In this document: positions 1 through 7,661 of the stretch, piece after piece
Layout: each line of letters starts with the position of its first letter
How positions within the stretch are numbered: the first letter of the stretch is position 1
Assembly: GCF_000275865.1 (NCBI RefSeq)
Contig: NZ_CM001555.1
Span: 1,075,706 to 1,139,705, forward strand
Direction of reading: 5' to 3'
Length of the DNA: 64,000 nt
Source: Methanofollis liminatans DSM 4140
GTDB taxonomy: Archaea > Halobacteriota > Methanomicrobia > Methanomicrobiales > Methanofollaceae
The notes under the pieces: generated by a model
Told to the model about the DNA's origin: nothing
Seen by the model: the letters and a program-made list of their open reading frames with translations, nothing else
Database searches by the model: none
Translations under genes and position numbers: made by a program

Positions 1-1
1 C

Positions 2-1207
2 CACCGTGCCGTTGCGGCGATGGCCGGTGCGGCGGTGATCGTCTTTGCGCAGATCGTTCCCTGGGAGAAGATCCCCGAATACCTGGACCTCGGGACGATC
101 TTCCTCTTAATGGGGATGATGATCATCGTCAACACGGCGCGCAAGAGCGGGCTCTTCGAGTATATCGCGATCAGGACGGCGAAACTGGCCCACGGGAGTC
201 CCATTAAGGTGTTGATCCTCTTCTCGATCGTCACCGCCGTCGTCTCGGCGTTTCTCGACAACGTGACGACCGTCCTCCTCCTCACCCCGATGCTCCTCTA
301 CATTGCACGGGTGATGGAACTCGACCCGGTGCCGTACCTCCTCTCCGAGATCTTTGCCTCGAATATCGGCGGTGCGGCGACCCTCATCGGCGACCCCCCC
401 AATATCATGATCGGCTCCGCTGCAAAACTCTCGTTCAACGATTTCCTTATCAATATGGGGCCGGTAGTGCTCGTGGACTTCGTGGTGGTCCTGCTGGTCC
501 TGGTGATCGTCTTCAGGAAGAGGATGCAGGTCGAAGGCGCTGAACAGGAGCGGATCGTGCGGACGATCGAAGCCCTCGACGAGCGGGCGGCGATCACGGA
601 CAGATCTCTCTTCGTCAAATCGATCGTCACCATACTCCTGGTCGTCTTCCTCTTCTTCATCCACTCCAGCCTGGGCCTCGAACCAGCGGTCGTCGCCCTC
701 ACCGGTGCGGCGATCATCCTCCTCTGGAGCCGGGTTCAGCCCGACGAGATCCTGGAGAAAATCGAGTGGCCCGCCCTTTTCTTCTTCGGCGGACTCTTCG
801 TCATCGTCGGCGCCCTGGTTGAGACCGGGCTGATCGCCCAGGTCGCCGCCTTCGTCGTCGCCCATGTCCACACCACCGGCGAGGCGATGATCCTGATCGC
901 CTGGTTCGCCGCCTTCGCCTCGGCGATCGTGGACAACATCCCCCTGACCGCCACCCTCATCCCTCTCATTCAGGATATGGGCGCCTCGATGGATGTCGGG
1001 CCGCTCTGGTGGGCGCTCTCCCTTGGTGCGTGCCTCGGCGGGAACGGCACCGCCATCGGGGCGTCGGCGAATGTCGTCGTCATCGGGATCGCCGAGCGGG
1101 AAGGCATAAATATCAGGTTTGTCGATTTCCTAAAGATGGGAATGGCCGTTCTCGTCATCAGCGTGGCGATCGGCGTTGGCATCCTGTGGCTGCGGTATAT
1201 CTGGTGA
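2..1207 (+). CDS. NhaD/ArsB-type ion transporter (5' end cut by window)
   Basis: Integral membrane transporter of the ion transporter superfamily that includes NhaD sodium/proton antiporters, ArsB arsenite permeases and P-protein. The frame is open to the window edge (codons before the Met at 20 read HRAVAA), so the N-terminus is missing; family members are usually about 420-450 residues. Family-typical features are the FLDNVTTVLLLTP stretch, the GGAATLIGDPPNIMIG loop in the first half and the matching VDNIPLTATLIPL and GGNGTAIGASANVV stretches in the second half, which mark the two inverted repeats. About ten hydrophobic helices are visible. The UspA-like gene starts 5 bases downstream, so the two are probably cotranscribed. 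Substrate (Na+, arsenite or an organic anion) cannot be decided from sequence alone. Confidence 0.88.
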   Translation, partial: HRAVAAMAGAAVIVFAQIVPWEKIPEYLDLGTIFLLMGMMIIVNTARKSGLFEYIAIRTAKLAHGSPIKVLILFSIVTAVVSAFLDNVTTVLLLTPMLLYIARVMELDPVPYLLSEIFASNIGGAATLIGDPPNIMIGSAAKLSFNDFLINMGPVVLVDFVVVLLVLVIVFRKRMQVEGAEQERIVRTIEALDERAAITDRSLFVKSIVTILLVVFLFFIHSSLGLEPAVVALTGAAIILLWSRVQPDEILEKIEWPALFFFGGLFVIVGALVETGLIAQVAAFVVAHVHTTGEAMILIAWFAAFASAIVDNIPLTATLIPLIQDMGASMDVGPLWWALSLGACLGGNGTAIGASANVVVIGIAEREGINIRFVDFLKMGMAVLVISVAIGVGILWLRYIW

Positions 1208-1212
1208 TCACG

Positions 1213-1662
1213 ATGAAGATACTGGTTTTAATCGACGGATCAAAGTGGAGCCATATGGGGGCGTTGCATGCGATCTCCATTGGAAAGAAGAAAGGTGCGG
1301 AGGTCGTGCTCCTCTCCGTCCTCGACAAACGCGAGGCGAGGACGATGGCATTCAACTATTGCACCCAGAGCGATAAGTGTGAGATCATCGGGACCTACGA
1401 GCAGAATATCTGGCAGGACATGCACCGCTCCATCGAGGCTGAACTTGAAAATATCAGGGAGTACTGCACTCAGGAAGGCTGCGTCTGTACGATAAAGATC
1501 CGCGAGGGGGCGAGACGGGAGGAGATTGTGGCCGAGATCAGGGAGAACGACTACTCCCTTGTGGTGATGGGCGCTTTCGGCCAGAGCGGGACGTCACACC
1601 CCGGAAGTTGTCTCGGCGAGATCGCCGGCGAGATCACGACGCCCCTGTTTATTGTCCGCTGA
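1213..1662 (+). CDS. UspA-like universal stress protein
   Basis: Small (149 aa) single-domain universal stress protein with the Rossmann-like alpha/beta fold. It opens with MKILVLIDGS, the usual first strand with the conserved Asp, and ends with VVMGAFGQSG followed by LGEIAGEITTPLFIVR, the position of the ATP-binding G-2x-G-9x-G(S/T) loop. That loop is imperfect here, so nucleotide binding is uncertain. ATG 1213 lies 5 bases after the transporter stop; longer in-frame extension upstream only overlaps the transporter. Pairing of Usp proteins with transporters is common and suggests a regulatory role on the upstream permease. The 3' end overlaps the convergent HEAT-repeat gene by 14 bases. Confidence 0.85.
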   Translation: MKILVLIDGSKWSHMGALHAISIGKKKGAEVVLLSVLDKREARTMAFNYCTQSDKCEIIGTYEQNIWQDMHRSIEAELENIREYCTQEGCVCTIKIREGARREEIVAEIRENDYSLVVMGAFGQSGTSHPGSCLGEIAGEITTPLFIVR

Positions 1663-2680
1663 TCTGAAAGGATCCTGGCGATCCTCTATTTTTCATCGCG
1701 ATGGCGGAGAGTGCGTTGAGAATGGCGACCCTGACGCAGGGGTCGCAGAACTCGTAGACCTGCTGGAGTGGTGCGATGGCGCGGGGGTCTCCTATTCTGC
1801 CGAGGGCCTCGGCGGCCTCGTAGCGGCATTCCTCGTCGTGCCGCAGAACGGCGATGAGCGGCTCCACCGCCTGCTGATCGCCGGTCTCCCCGAGGATCCC
1901 GGCGACTGTCCGGCGCACGTCTGAAGAGGTGTCGGTGAGGAGGGCGAAAAGCGAACCGGTCACCCCGCCTTCCTTCAGGCGGGCGAGCGCCTCTGCCGTC
2001 ACCAGTCTGACCTCCCAGTTCTCGTCCCTGAGTCGCTCCAGGAGCGCTGTCGCCGCCGCCGGATCGCCGATCTTTCCGAGGGCCTTGACCGCTTCGAACC
2101 TGATCTCGTAGTTGCGGTCATCGAGGGCGGCGACGAGGGCGTCCACAGCGCGGGAGTCGCCGATCTCACCGAGGGCGATGATCACGCCGTCCCGGTTTTC
2201 ATGGCTCCCCTTCTCGTCCAGGGCTGCAAGGAGGTACTCGACGGCGCGCTGGTCGCCGATCTCCCCGAGGGCCGTCGCCGCACCCCAGCGCACGTCGGTG
2301 TCATCGTCTTTCAACGTCCGGATCAGGGGGCAGACCGCCTCGTTTGCCCGCATCGAACCGAGACTGATCGCCGCTTTCCAGCGGACGTCTTTGTCGTGGT
2401 CACGCAGCGCCGCAATCAGAGGCTCGACGGCGCGCGGATCGTCTATTCTGCCGAGGGCCTCTGCGGCGCCCCAGCGCACATATTTGTTTGCGTCCTTCAG
2501 TGCGCCGATCAGGCGGGGTACGGCCGGGGCGCCGGCCCGGATCAGGGAAGCGATCGCCTCCCATCGCGCCACAAGGCTGGAATCGCCAAGAGACAGCACA
2601 AGGTCCGCAAGCTCCCGATCAAGGCCCTCTATTTCCTCTTCCCCGTCGGATATGGGGCACTCCTGAATATCGGCTGGCAT
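1649..2680 (-). CDS. HEAT-repeat (PBS-lyase type) protein
   Basis: A 343-residue soluble protein made almost entirely of about nine tandem 31-residue HEAT-like repeats, each with the pattern AVEPLIAALRD...VRWKAAxALGxIGD. Repeats of this kind form a curved alpha-solenoid used for protein-protein contacts, and in cyanobacteria for phycobilin lyase activity. No catalytic motif is visible, so a scaffolding role is the safest reading. The first 35 residues are acidic and outside the repeats. It is convergent with the UspA-like gene and separated by 109 bases from nadC, which runs in the same direction. The repeats differ enough in DNA sequence that they are not obviously recombination-prone. Confidence 0.85.
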   Translation of the reverse strand: MPADIQECPISDGEEEIEGLDRELADLVLSLGDSSLVARWEAIASLIRAGAPAVPRLIGALKDANKYVRWGAAEALGRIDDPRAVEPLIAALRDHDKDVRWKAAISLGSMRANEAVCPLIRTLKDDDTDVRWGAATALGEIGDQRAVEYLLAALDEKGSHENRDGVIIALGEIGDSRAVDALVAALDDRNYEIRFEAVKALGKIGDPAAATALLERLRDENWEVRLVTAEALARLKEGGVTGSLFALLTDTSSDVRRTVAGILGETGDQQAVEPLIAVLRHDEECRYEAAEALGRIGDPRAIAPLQQVYEFCDPCVRVAILNALSAIAMKNRGSPGSFQISGQ

Positions 2681-2789
2681 GACTACGGTCCTGAGATGAC
2701 CTAAGAAGTACGGTGTGAGATCATAAGAACCTTCCCGAGGCCCGGGAAATGCGAAAAGGGAGGGCCTGATCAGAATTCGGGAGCGCCGA

Positions 2790-3620
2790 TCAGGTGATGT
2801 CCAGACCGACGTCGATGTTTCTGACGGTATGGGTCAGCGCGCCCATGCTGATGATATCGGCCCCGGCCCCTGCATAGGCGGGGACAGTCTCCGCGGTGAC
2901 CCTGCCTGAGACCTCGATCGTGACCCGGTCCCTCAGCCCGGCGGCTCTGAGGGCGTCTAAGGCTTCGGCCACGCCGGCCGGCGTCATGTTGTCGAGGAGG
3001 ACGATATCGGCCCCGGCCCTGGCCGCACGGACAGCGTCATCGGCAGACTCAGCCTCGACCTCAATCCGGTGGTAGCGGGAATAGGCCTTTGCCCGCCGTA
3101 CTGCCTCCTCGATGCCGACGAGGGCGAGGTGGTTGTCCTTGATGAGGAACATGTCAGAGAGGGAGAAGCGGTGGGGTTCGCCGCCACCGATCATCGCCGC
3201 CTTCTTGTCGAGGGCCCTGAGGCCCGGGGCGGTTTTCCGTGTCGGGGCGACCCGTGCGGCCGGGTTCGCGGCGCGGGCCGACTCTGCAGCCGCGCGCGTG
3301 GCGGTGGCGATCCCGCTCATCCTGCCGATGAGGTTGAGTGCCGGGCGTTCGGCCCGGAGGACGGCGCGCGCCGGGCCTTCGACGGTCATCACGACGGTGC
3401 CCGCCGGGATTGCCGCCCCGTCCTCGACGGCGGCGACGGCCGCGACGCCGAGGTAGATGAAGATGAACGCCGCCTCTTCGAGCCCGGCGATCACGCAGGG
3501 CTCTTTCGCCCGGATCGCCGCCCGGGTCTGGAGGTCTGCGGGGACGAGGGCTTCTGAGGTGATGTCGCCATAGGGTGCGTCTTCGTGGAGAAACCCGATC
3601 AACTGGTCGCGATCGATCAT
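2790..3620 (-). CDS. nadC: Nicotinate-nucleotide pyrophosphorylase (carboxylating)
   Basis: Quinolinate phosphoribosyltransferase, converting quinolinate and PRPP to nicotinate mononucleotide, CO2 and pyrophosphate; last of the three de novo NAD steps encoded here. The 276-residue length is typical. The N-terminal lid contains DITSEAL, and the active-site stretch TRKTAPGLRALDKKA followed by GGGEPHRFSLSD and FLIKDNH carries the Arg, Lys and His residues that bind quinolinate and PRPP. DIVLLDNM and IEVSGRV near the C-terminus are the phosphate-binding barrel strands. It lies 4 bases after nadA, the last gene of nadX-nadA-nadC. Confidence 0.96.
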   Translation of the reverse strand: MIDRDQLIGFLHEDAPYGDITSEALVPADLQTRAAIRAKEPCVIAGLEEAAFIFIYLGVAAVAAVEDGAAIPAGTVVMTVEGPARAVLRAERPALNLIGRMSGIATATRAAAESARAANPAARVAPTRKTAPGLRALDKKAAMIGGGEPHRFSLSDMFLIKDNHLALVGIEEAVRRAKAYSRYHRIEVEAESADDAVRAARAGADIVLLDNMTPAGVAEALDALRAAGLRDRVTIEVSGRVTAETVPAYAGAGADIISMGALTHTVRNIDVGLDIT

Positions 3621-3624
3621 GGGA

Positions 3625-4518
3625 TCATCTCGGCAGGGCGATCATCCGCTCGATGGCGTGCCGTGCCCGTGCGGCGATTGTCGCCTCCACCTGCACCTCG
3701 TACTCGCCGGTCCTGAGGGCGTGGAGGACGTCTTCAAGCCGTATCTTCTTCATGTCCTCGCACTCCGCGCCCTCGACCGGGTGGAAGGCCGCCTCAGGGT
3801 AGAGGCAGCTGAGGCGGTAGGTCATCGCCTCCTCGGTGAGCACCGTCCAGGCGGCGTGGTGCGGGGCCTCCCTGACCATCCCGCCGGTCGAGGCGACGAG
3901 GTCGGAGGCCGCCTGGACGTCGGGGTTGCACTCCGGGTGGCAGACGACGGTGTCGCCCCGGGCGTGTCCTGCCTCGACGTCGGCCAGGCTGAACCGCACG
4001 TGAAGGGGGCAGTGCCCTTCAGGGGGAAGGGGGACGATCTGCTTTTCCGGGAGGTGCTGCTGGACGAAATGGGCGAGGTTGGCGTCGGGCCCGAAGAGGA
4101 CCACATCCTCGGCGAGGGACCTGACTACATCGACGGCGTTTGCCGAGGTGCAGGTGATGTCGGCCTCGGCCTTGCACTCGGCGGTCGAGTTCACGTACAG
4201 GACGACCGCCGCCCCGGGGTGGGAGGCCCGCGCCTCCCGCACCATCTCCGGTGTCAGGGCCTCTGCCAGGGGGCAGGTCGCATCCTGCACCGGCAGGATC
4301 ACCTTCCGGCCCGGGTTGAGGATCTTCGCCGTCTCGGCCATGAAGTCCACCCCGCAGAAGACGATCACGTCTGCGGTCGTCTCCTTCGCCCTGATCGCGA
4401 GTTCCAGACTGTCGCCCAGGAAGTCGGCGACGTCCTGCACCTCCGGCCTCTCGTAGTTGTGGGCGAGGATCACCGCTCCCTGCTCTGCGGCGAGCCTCCT
4501 GATCTCGTCGGCGATCAT
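3625..4518 (-). CDS. nadA: Quinolinate synthase A
   Basis: Condenses iminoaspartate with dihydroxyacetone phosphate to quinolinate using a [4Fe-4S] cluster. At 297 residues it is the short archaeal/thermophile type. Three cysteines fit the cluster ligands: C55 in VFCGVDFMAETAK, one in CHPECNP and one in GAECEDMKKI. Substrate-binding motifs include AHNYERPEVQDVADFLGDS near the N-terminus and YVNSTAECKAEAD in the middle. The start codon overlaps the nadX stop by 4 bases, so iminoaspartate made by NadX can be passed on stoichiometrically; this arrangement replaces the oxygen-dependent aspartate oxidase NadB, fitting an anaerobe. Confidence 0.97.
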   Translation of the reverse strand: MIADEIRRLAAEQGAVILAHNYERPEVQDVADFLGDSLELAIRAKETTADVIVFCGVDFMAETAKILNPGRKVILPVQDATCPLAEALTPEMVREARASHPGAAVVLYVNSTAECKAEADITCTSANAVDVVRSLAEDVVLFGPDANLAHFVQQHLPEKQIVPLPPEGHCPLHVRFSLADVEAGHARGDTVVCHPECNPDVQAASDLVASTGGMVREAPHHAAWTVLTEEAMTYRLSCLYPEAAFHPVEGAECEDMKKIRLEDVLHALRTGEYEVQVEATIAARARHAIERMIALPR

Positions 4519-5273
4519 GTCCCGATCCTCATCGGTTCGCTGAGATTTTTGAGGAGGGTGATGATGGAGAGGGCCGCAAGGTAACTGGTCGAGGGGTTGT
4601 CAGGGCTCGGCCGGTTCCGCACGGTGATCGTCGCCTCGCCGAAGTCGCCCTCGATGACAATCTCGTGGACGTTCCTATCGACATCCGGGTCGGCCCAGAG
4701 TTCGACCTCGACGGCGCGCCCGGCGGCCAGCTCCAGGGCGACCGAGACATTGGTGTTCTTCGGGTAGTGCTTGATGCACTCGTTCGCCTGCCCGGAAAAG
4801 AGGAGCATGCGCTCGGTACATTCCATATTGAGGGAACGGGGGTTTTTGGTGGTCCTGAGGAGGAGCTTTGTGATCCCGGAGATCTGCCCGATCTTGAGGT
4901 TGTCCAGCCCGAAGATAGCGCCGCTCGGGATATGGATCCTGCGCCCGAGCGCGGCGGCGCGTCTGGTTACCTCCTCTCTGAAATATTCGTCGGCGAACGC
5001 TCCCACGCTCATGACGACGAGATCCTTGCCGTGCTCCAGCACGGAGAGGGCATATTCCTGGGCGGCTGAAACCGAGGCCGCTTCCACAACGAGATCAAAA
5101 TCCTCGCTGAGAAACTCCTCGATATCGCCGAATGCTTTTGCGTGGCAGAGGCGTCCCAGCTCCTCCGCACGCTCGGGCATCTGGTCGAAAAGGGCGACAA
5201 TTTCAACGCCGACATGATTTTTGGCGATGATATTCCCGATATTGCCGCACCCCAGCAGACCTATCGTGAGCAT
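4515..5273 (-). CDS. nadX: L-aspartate dehydrogenase
   Basis: NAD(P)-dependent aspartate dehydrogenase producing iminoaspartate for NadA. The 252-residue protein opens with the Rossmann motif GLLGCGNIGNIIAK, followed by EAASVSAAQEYA and VMSVGAFAD typical of the family, and has the C-terminal catalytic domain with IPSGAIFGLDNLK and FPKNTNV-like KHYPKNTNVSVAL. First gene of the minus-strand NAD operon; the 130-base divergent gap to the methylthiotransferase gene should hold both promoters, and an AT-rich CATATATCATATG stretch sits just upstream of the start. Dehydrogenase rather than oxidase chemistry is expected for a strict anaerobe. Confidence 0.95.
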   Translation of the reverse strand: MLTIGLLGCGNIGNIIAKNHVGVEIVALFDQMPERAEELGRLCHAKAFGDIEEFLSEDFDLVVEAASVSAAQEYALSVLEHGKDLVVMSVGAFADEYFREEVTRRAAALGRRIHIPSGAIFGLDNLKIGQISGITKLLLRTTKNPRSLNMECTERMLLFSGQANECIKHYPKNTNVSVALELAAGRAVEVELWADPDVDRNVHEIVIEGDFGEATITVRNRPSPDNPSTSYLAALSIITLLKNLSEPMRIGT

Positions 5274-5403
5274 TCATATATCATATGCGGATTGGGTGTT
5301 AAGGGTTTTGCTGATACTCTCAGGAATCCCGATTCGCGCCGGCTCCATTCACGAACTGCACGCTTCCCCCTTCTGCAGACTGATATGGTGGGACTGACAT
5401 AGT

Positions 5404-6654
5404 GTGAGGGTGATGGAAGGGCTCAGGGACAGACAGGTGTACATCGAGACCTATGGCTGCACCTACAACCACGCGGACACGCGCAAGCTGGCCCTGATCC
5501 TGGAGGGGCAGGGGTGCCGGATCGTCGCCGGCCCGGACGAGGCCGATGTAGTGGTGATCAACACCTGCACGGTGATCGGGAAGACCGAGCGGCATATGCT
5601 CAGGCGGATCCGTGCGTTCGCCGACCGCGACCTCTATGTCACCGGGTGCATGCCGGTCGTGCAGGCGGCGGAAATCCTCGGGGCGGCACCGTCTGCGCGG
5701 CTCCTCTTCCCCGAGGAGATCTCGGAGCGGTTTTGCGGGGCGTGCACCGGGGTGGTCGGGGGCGCGGGGATCGTCCAGGTCGCCGCCGGGTGCGCCGGGC
5801 GGTGCGCGTACTGCATCACCAGGGCTGCACGGGGGCCCTTGCGGAGCAGGCCGAAGGAGGCGATCTGCCGTGAGGTGGAGGCCCTGGTCGGGAGGGGGGC
5901 CTATGAGGTGCAGGTCACCGGGCAGGACGTGAGCGCCTGGGGGATGGACCTGGGCGAACGGCTGCCTGCCCTGATCGATGCCGTCTCCGTTCTGCCTGGC
6001 GATTTTCTGCTCCGCCTGGGGATGATGAACCCGGCGACGGCGCAGGGGATTGCCGTTCCCCTCGCCCGCCTCCTCGGGGAGGCAAAGGTCTTCTCGTTTG
6101 TCCATCTCCCGGTCCAGTCGGGCTCGGACGCCGTGCTCGCGGCGATGAGACGCGGCTATACGGCCGGGGAGTTCGAGGCGATGGTCGCCGCCTTCAGGAA
6201 GGCATGCCCTGAGGTGCGGATCTGCACCGATTTTATCGTGGGGTATCCCACCGAGACCGAGGAGGACTTCGCTGAGAGCATGGCCCTGCTCAGGGCGATC
6301 AGGCCGGAGAAGGTGAACGTCACCAGGTATTCGCCCCGCCCCGGGACGCCGGCCGCCGCCCTGAAGACGATGCCCGAACGGATCGCAAAGGACCGGTCCA
6401 GGATCCTGGACGCGGCGGCAAAGGAGATCTACCGGGAGCAGAACGCCGCCCTGGTGGGGGAGACGGTCGAGGCGGTGGTCACCTGCCGGAAGAAGGAGGG
6501 GTCGGTGGTGGCGCGGGACCGGGCGTACCGGGAGATCGTGGTGCCGGGGAATTTTCTGCCGGGCGAGCGGCTGAATGTCAGGATCACCGGGAACAGGACG
6601 GTGTACCTGACCGGCCGGGCCACATCATCAAATACCGGCACGGCCAACCGTTGA
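5404..6654 (+). CDS. MiaB-like tRNA methylthiotransferase (CDKAL1/MtaB archaeal type)
   Basis: Radical-SAM methylthiotransferase, most likely adding the 2-methylthio group to t6A37 of tRNAs. The N-terminal UPF0004 domain has three cluster cysteines (YGCTYNHAD, INTCTVIG, VTGCMPV), the radical-SAM core has GCAGRCAYCITRAARG with CxxxCxxC, and a TRAM domain closes the protein (GETVEAVVTCRKKEGSVVAR to LNVRITG). Length (416 aa) is usual for the archaeal branch. The start is uncertain: GTG at 5404, GTG at 5410 and ATG at 5413 are all in frame; ATG 5413 is the most conservative, although the GAGGGTG stretch that could act as ribosome binding site nearly touches it. Divergent from nadX. Confidence 0.93.
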   Translation: MRVMEGLRDRQVYIETYGCTYNHADTRKLALILEGQGCRIVAGPDEADVVVINTCTVIGKTERHMLRRIRAFADRDLYVTGCMPVVQAAEILGAAPSARLLFPEEISERFCGACTGVVGGAGIVQVAAGCAGRCAYCITRAARGPLRSRPKEAICREVEALVGRGAYEVQVTGQDVSAWGMDLGERLPALIDAVSVLPGDFLLRLGMMNPATAQGIAVPLARLLGEAKVFSFVHLPVQSGSDAVLAAMRRGYTAGEFEAMVAAFRKACPEVRICTDFIVGYPTETEEDFAESMALLRAIRPEKVNVTRYSPRPGTPAAALKTMPERIAKDRSRILDAAAKEIYREQNAALVGETVEAVVTCRKKEGSVVARDRAYREIVVPGNFLPGERLNVRITGNRTVYLTGRATSSNTGTANR

Positions 6655-6664
6655 AGTACGGAGC

Positions 6665-7204
6665 ATGAATATGGACGAGATTGAGACTGGATATGAGGCG
6701 CTGGTCAGGCGGATAGGGGAGATGGACGCAGAAAAGAAGCGCCTGACCGACGAGATCGCCGGCAGGCGGGCTGACCTTCTTGCGAAGATGGGAGCGATGG
6801 CGGCGCCCCTTATTGGGCATATCGGGATGAACCTGCTCAAAAAGGGGAAGCAGGACACGAAAGGCGAGATCTTCAACGCCGAATACTACCGCGAAAAGAT
6901 GATCATCCTGGGCAAGACCGAGCCGGTGCCGTACCGCCCGGACGATGCGCAGAAGAAGGTGATCGACCAGTACTGCACCCTCTCCGAGCGGGGCGAGTTT
7001 TTCGAGGTGATGTACTCCTCGGACGGCCAGATTGTCGATTCGTATGCCTGCCCGCTCTCGCCGGCCGACGCCGTCGAGATCTACGGCGACGAGGCGATGC
7101 TGATGCTCTACCGGGCGCTGCGGGAGTACCTTGCCGGGGAAGAGGAGACGGTGGCCGCCCTCGGCAGGACGCTTGAAGTGATCGGGGAGAAGAACGAAGG
7201 CTGA
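6665..7204 (+). CDS. Conserved hypothetical protein with N-terminal coiled coil
   Basis: I do not recognise this 179-residue protein. The first 45 residues are a charged heptad-like helix (IGEMDAEKKRLTDEIAGRRADLLAKMG), followed by a short hydrophobic AAPLIGHIGMNLLKKG and a mixed alpha/beta domain with FEVMYSSDGQIVDSYACPLS. No signal peptide or true membrane segment is seen. It starts 10 bases after the methylthiotransferase stop, so it may share its transcript. Codon use matches the neighbours, arguing for a real resident gene. A methanogen-specific function linked to the upstream tRNA-modifying enzyme is possible but unsupported. Confidence 0.72.
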   Translation: MNMDEIETGYEALVRRIGEMDAEKKRLTDEIAGRRADLLAKMGAMAAPLIGHIGMNLLKKGKQDTKGEIFNAEYYREKMIILGKTEPVPYRPDDAQKKVIDQYCTLSERGEFFEVMYSSDGQIVDSYACPLSPADAVEIYGDEAMLMLYRALREYLAGEEETVAALGRTLEVIGEKNEG

Positions 7205-7235
7205 GCGGGGGCTCTTGAAGGAGGGGTGCCCCCCC

Positions 7236-7544
7236 TCACCCTGCCAGGTGCATGACGACCAGCCCGATCGCCGCGGCGTGCGCGACCATGAACACCGGCA
7301 CGAGCCTGAACTTCGGTTTTGTAGTCTTGTGCCTGAACTGCTGCATGCCGGCCCACGCCCCGAACGGGCCGAAGAGTGAGCATAAGAGCAGCGTGCGCTC
7401 GGGGGTTCTCCAGGCGTTTTTCTCTGCCTTTCTCTTGTCGAGGCCGTAGAGGAAAAATGCGCAGACGTTTAAGAGGGCGTATGCGAGCAGGATAACGGCT
7501 GTGATATCGATCGTGATCACTCCCGGGGGGCGCGGCGTCCCCAT
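7236..7544 (-). CDS. DUF1294 small membrane protein
   Basis: A 102-residue membrane protein with the DUF1294 signature: a first helix (VILLAYALLNVCAFFLYG), then DKRKAEKNAWRTPERTLLL, the second helix LFGPFGAWAGM, the QFRHKTTKPKF motif, and a last helix. Function unknown; the domain also occurs fused to cold-shock domains in bacteria. The first residues MGTPRPPG look unlike the family, so translation may begin at the GTG that gives VITIDIT about 8 codons in. It converges with the preceding plus-strand gene across 31 bases containing a G/C-rich run (GGGGTGCCCCCCC) that may terminate both. Confidence 0.82.
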   Translation of the reverse strand: MGTPRPPGVITIDITAVILLAYALLNVCAFFLYGLDKRKAEKNAWRTPERTLLLCSLFGPFGAWAGMQQFRHKTTKPKFRLVPVFMVAHAAAIGLVVMHLAG

Positions 7545-7661
7545 CGGCGCCGCGCTGTATTCTTATTTGATTATGGGGGCGACCGTGTTATCAGGTTATT
7601 CGTTTCTTCGCGGCCTATTGCGTGAGGCCTGGTAGATCAGAAACGCCTGTACCGGGGATCC

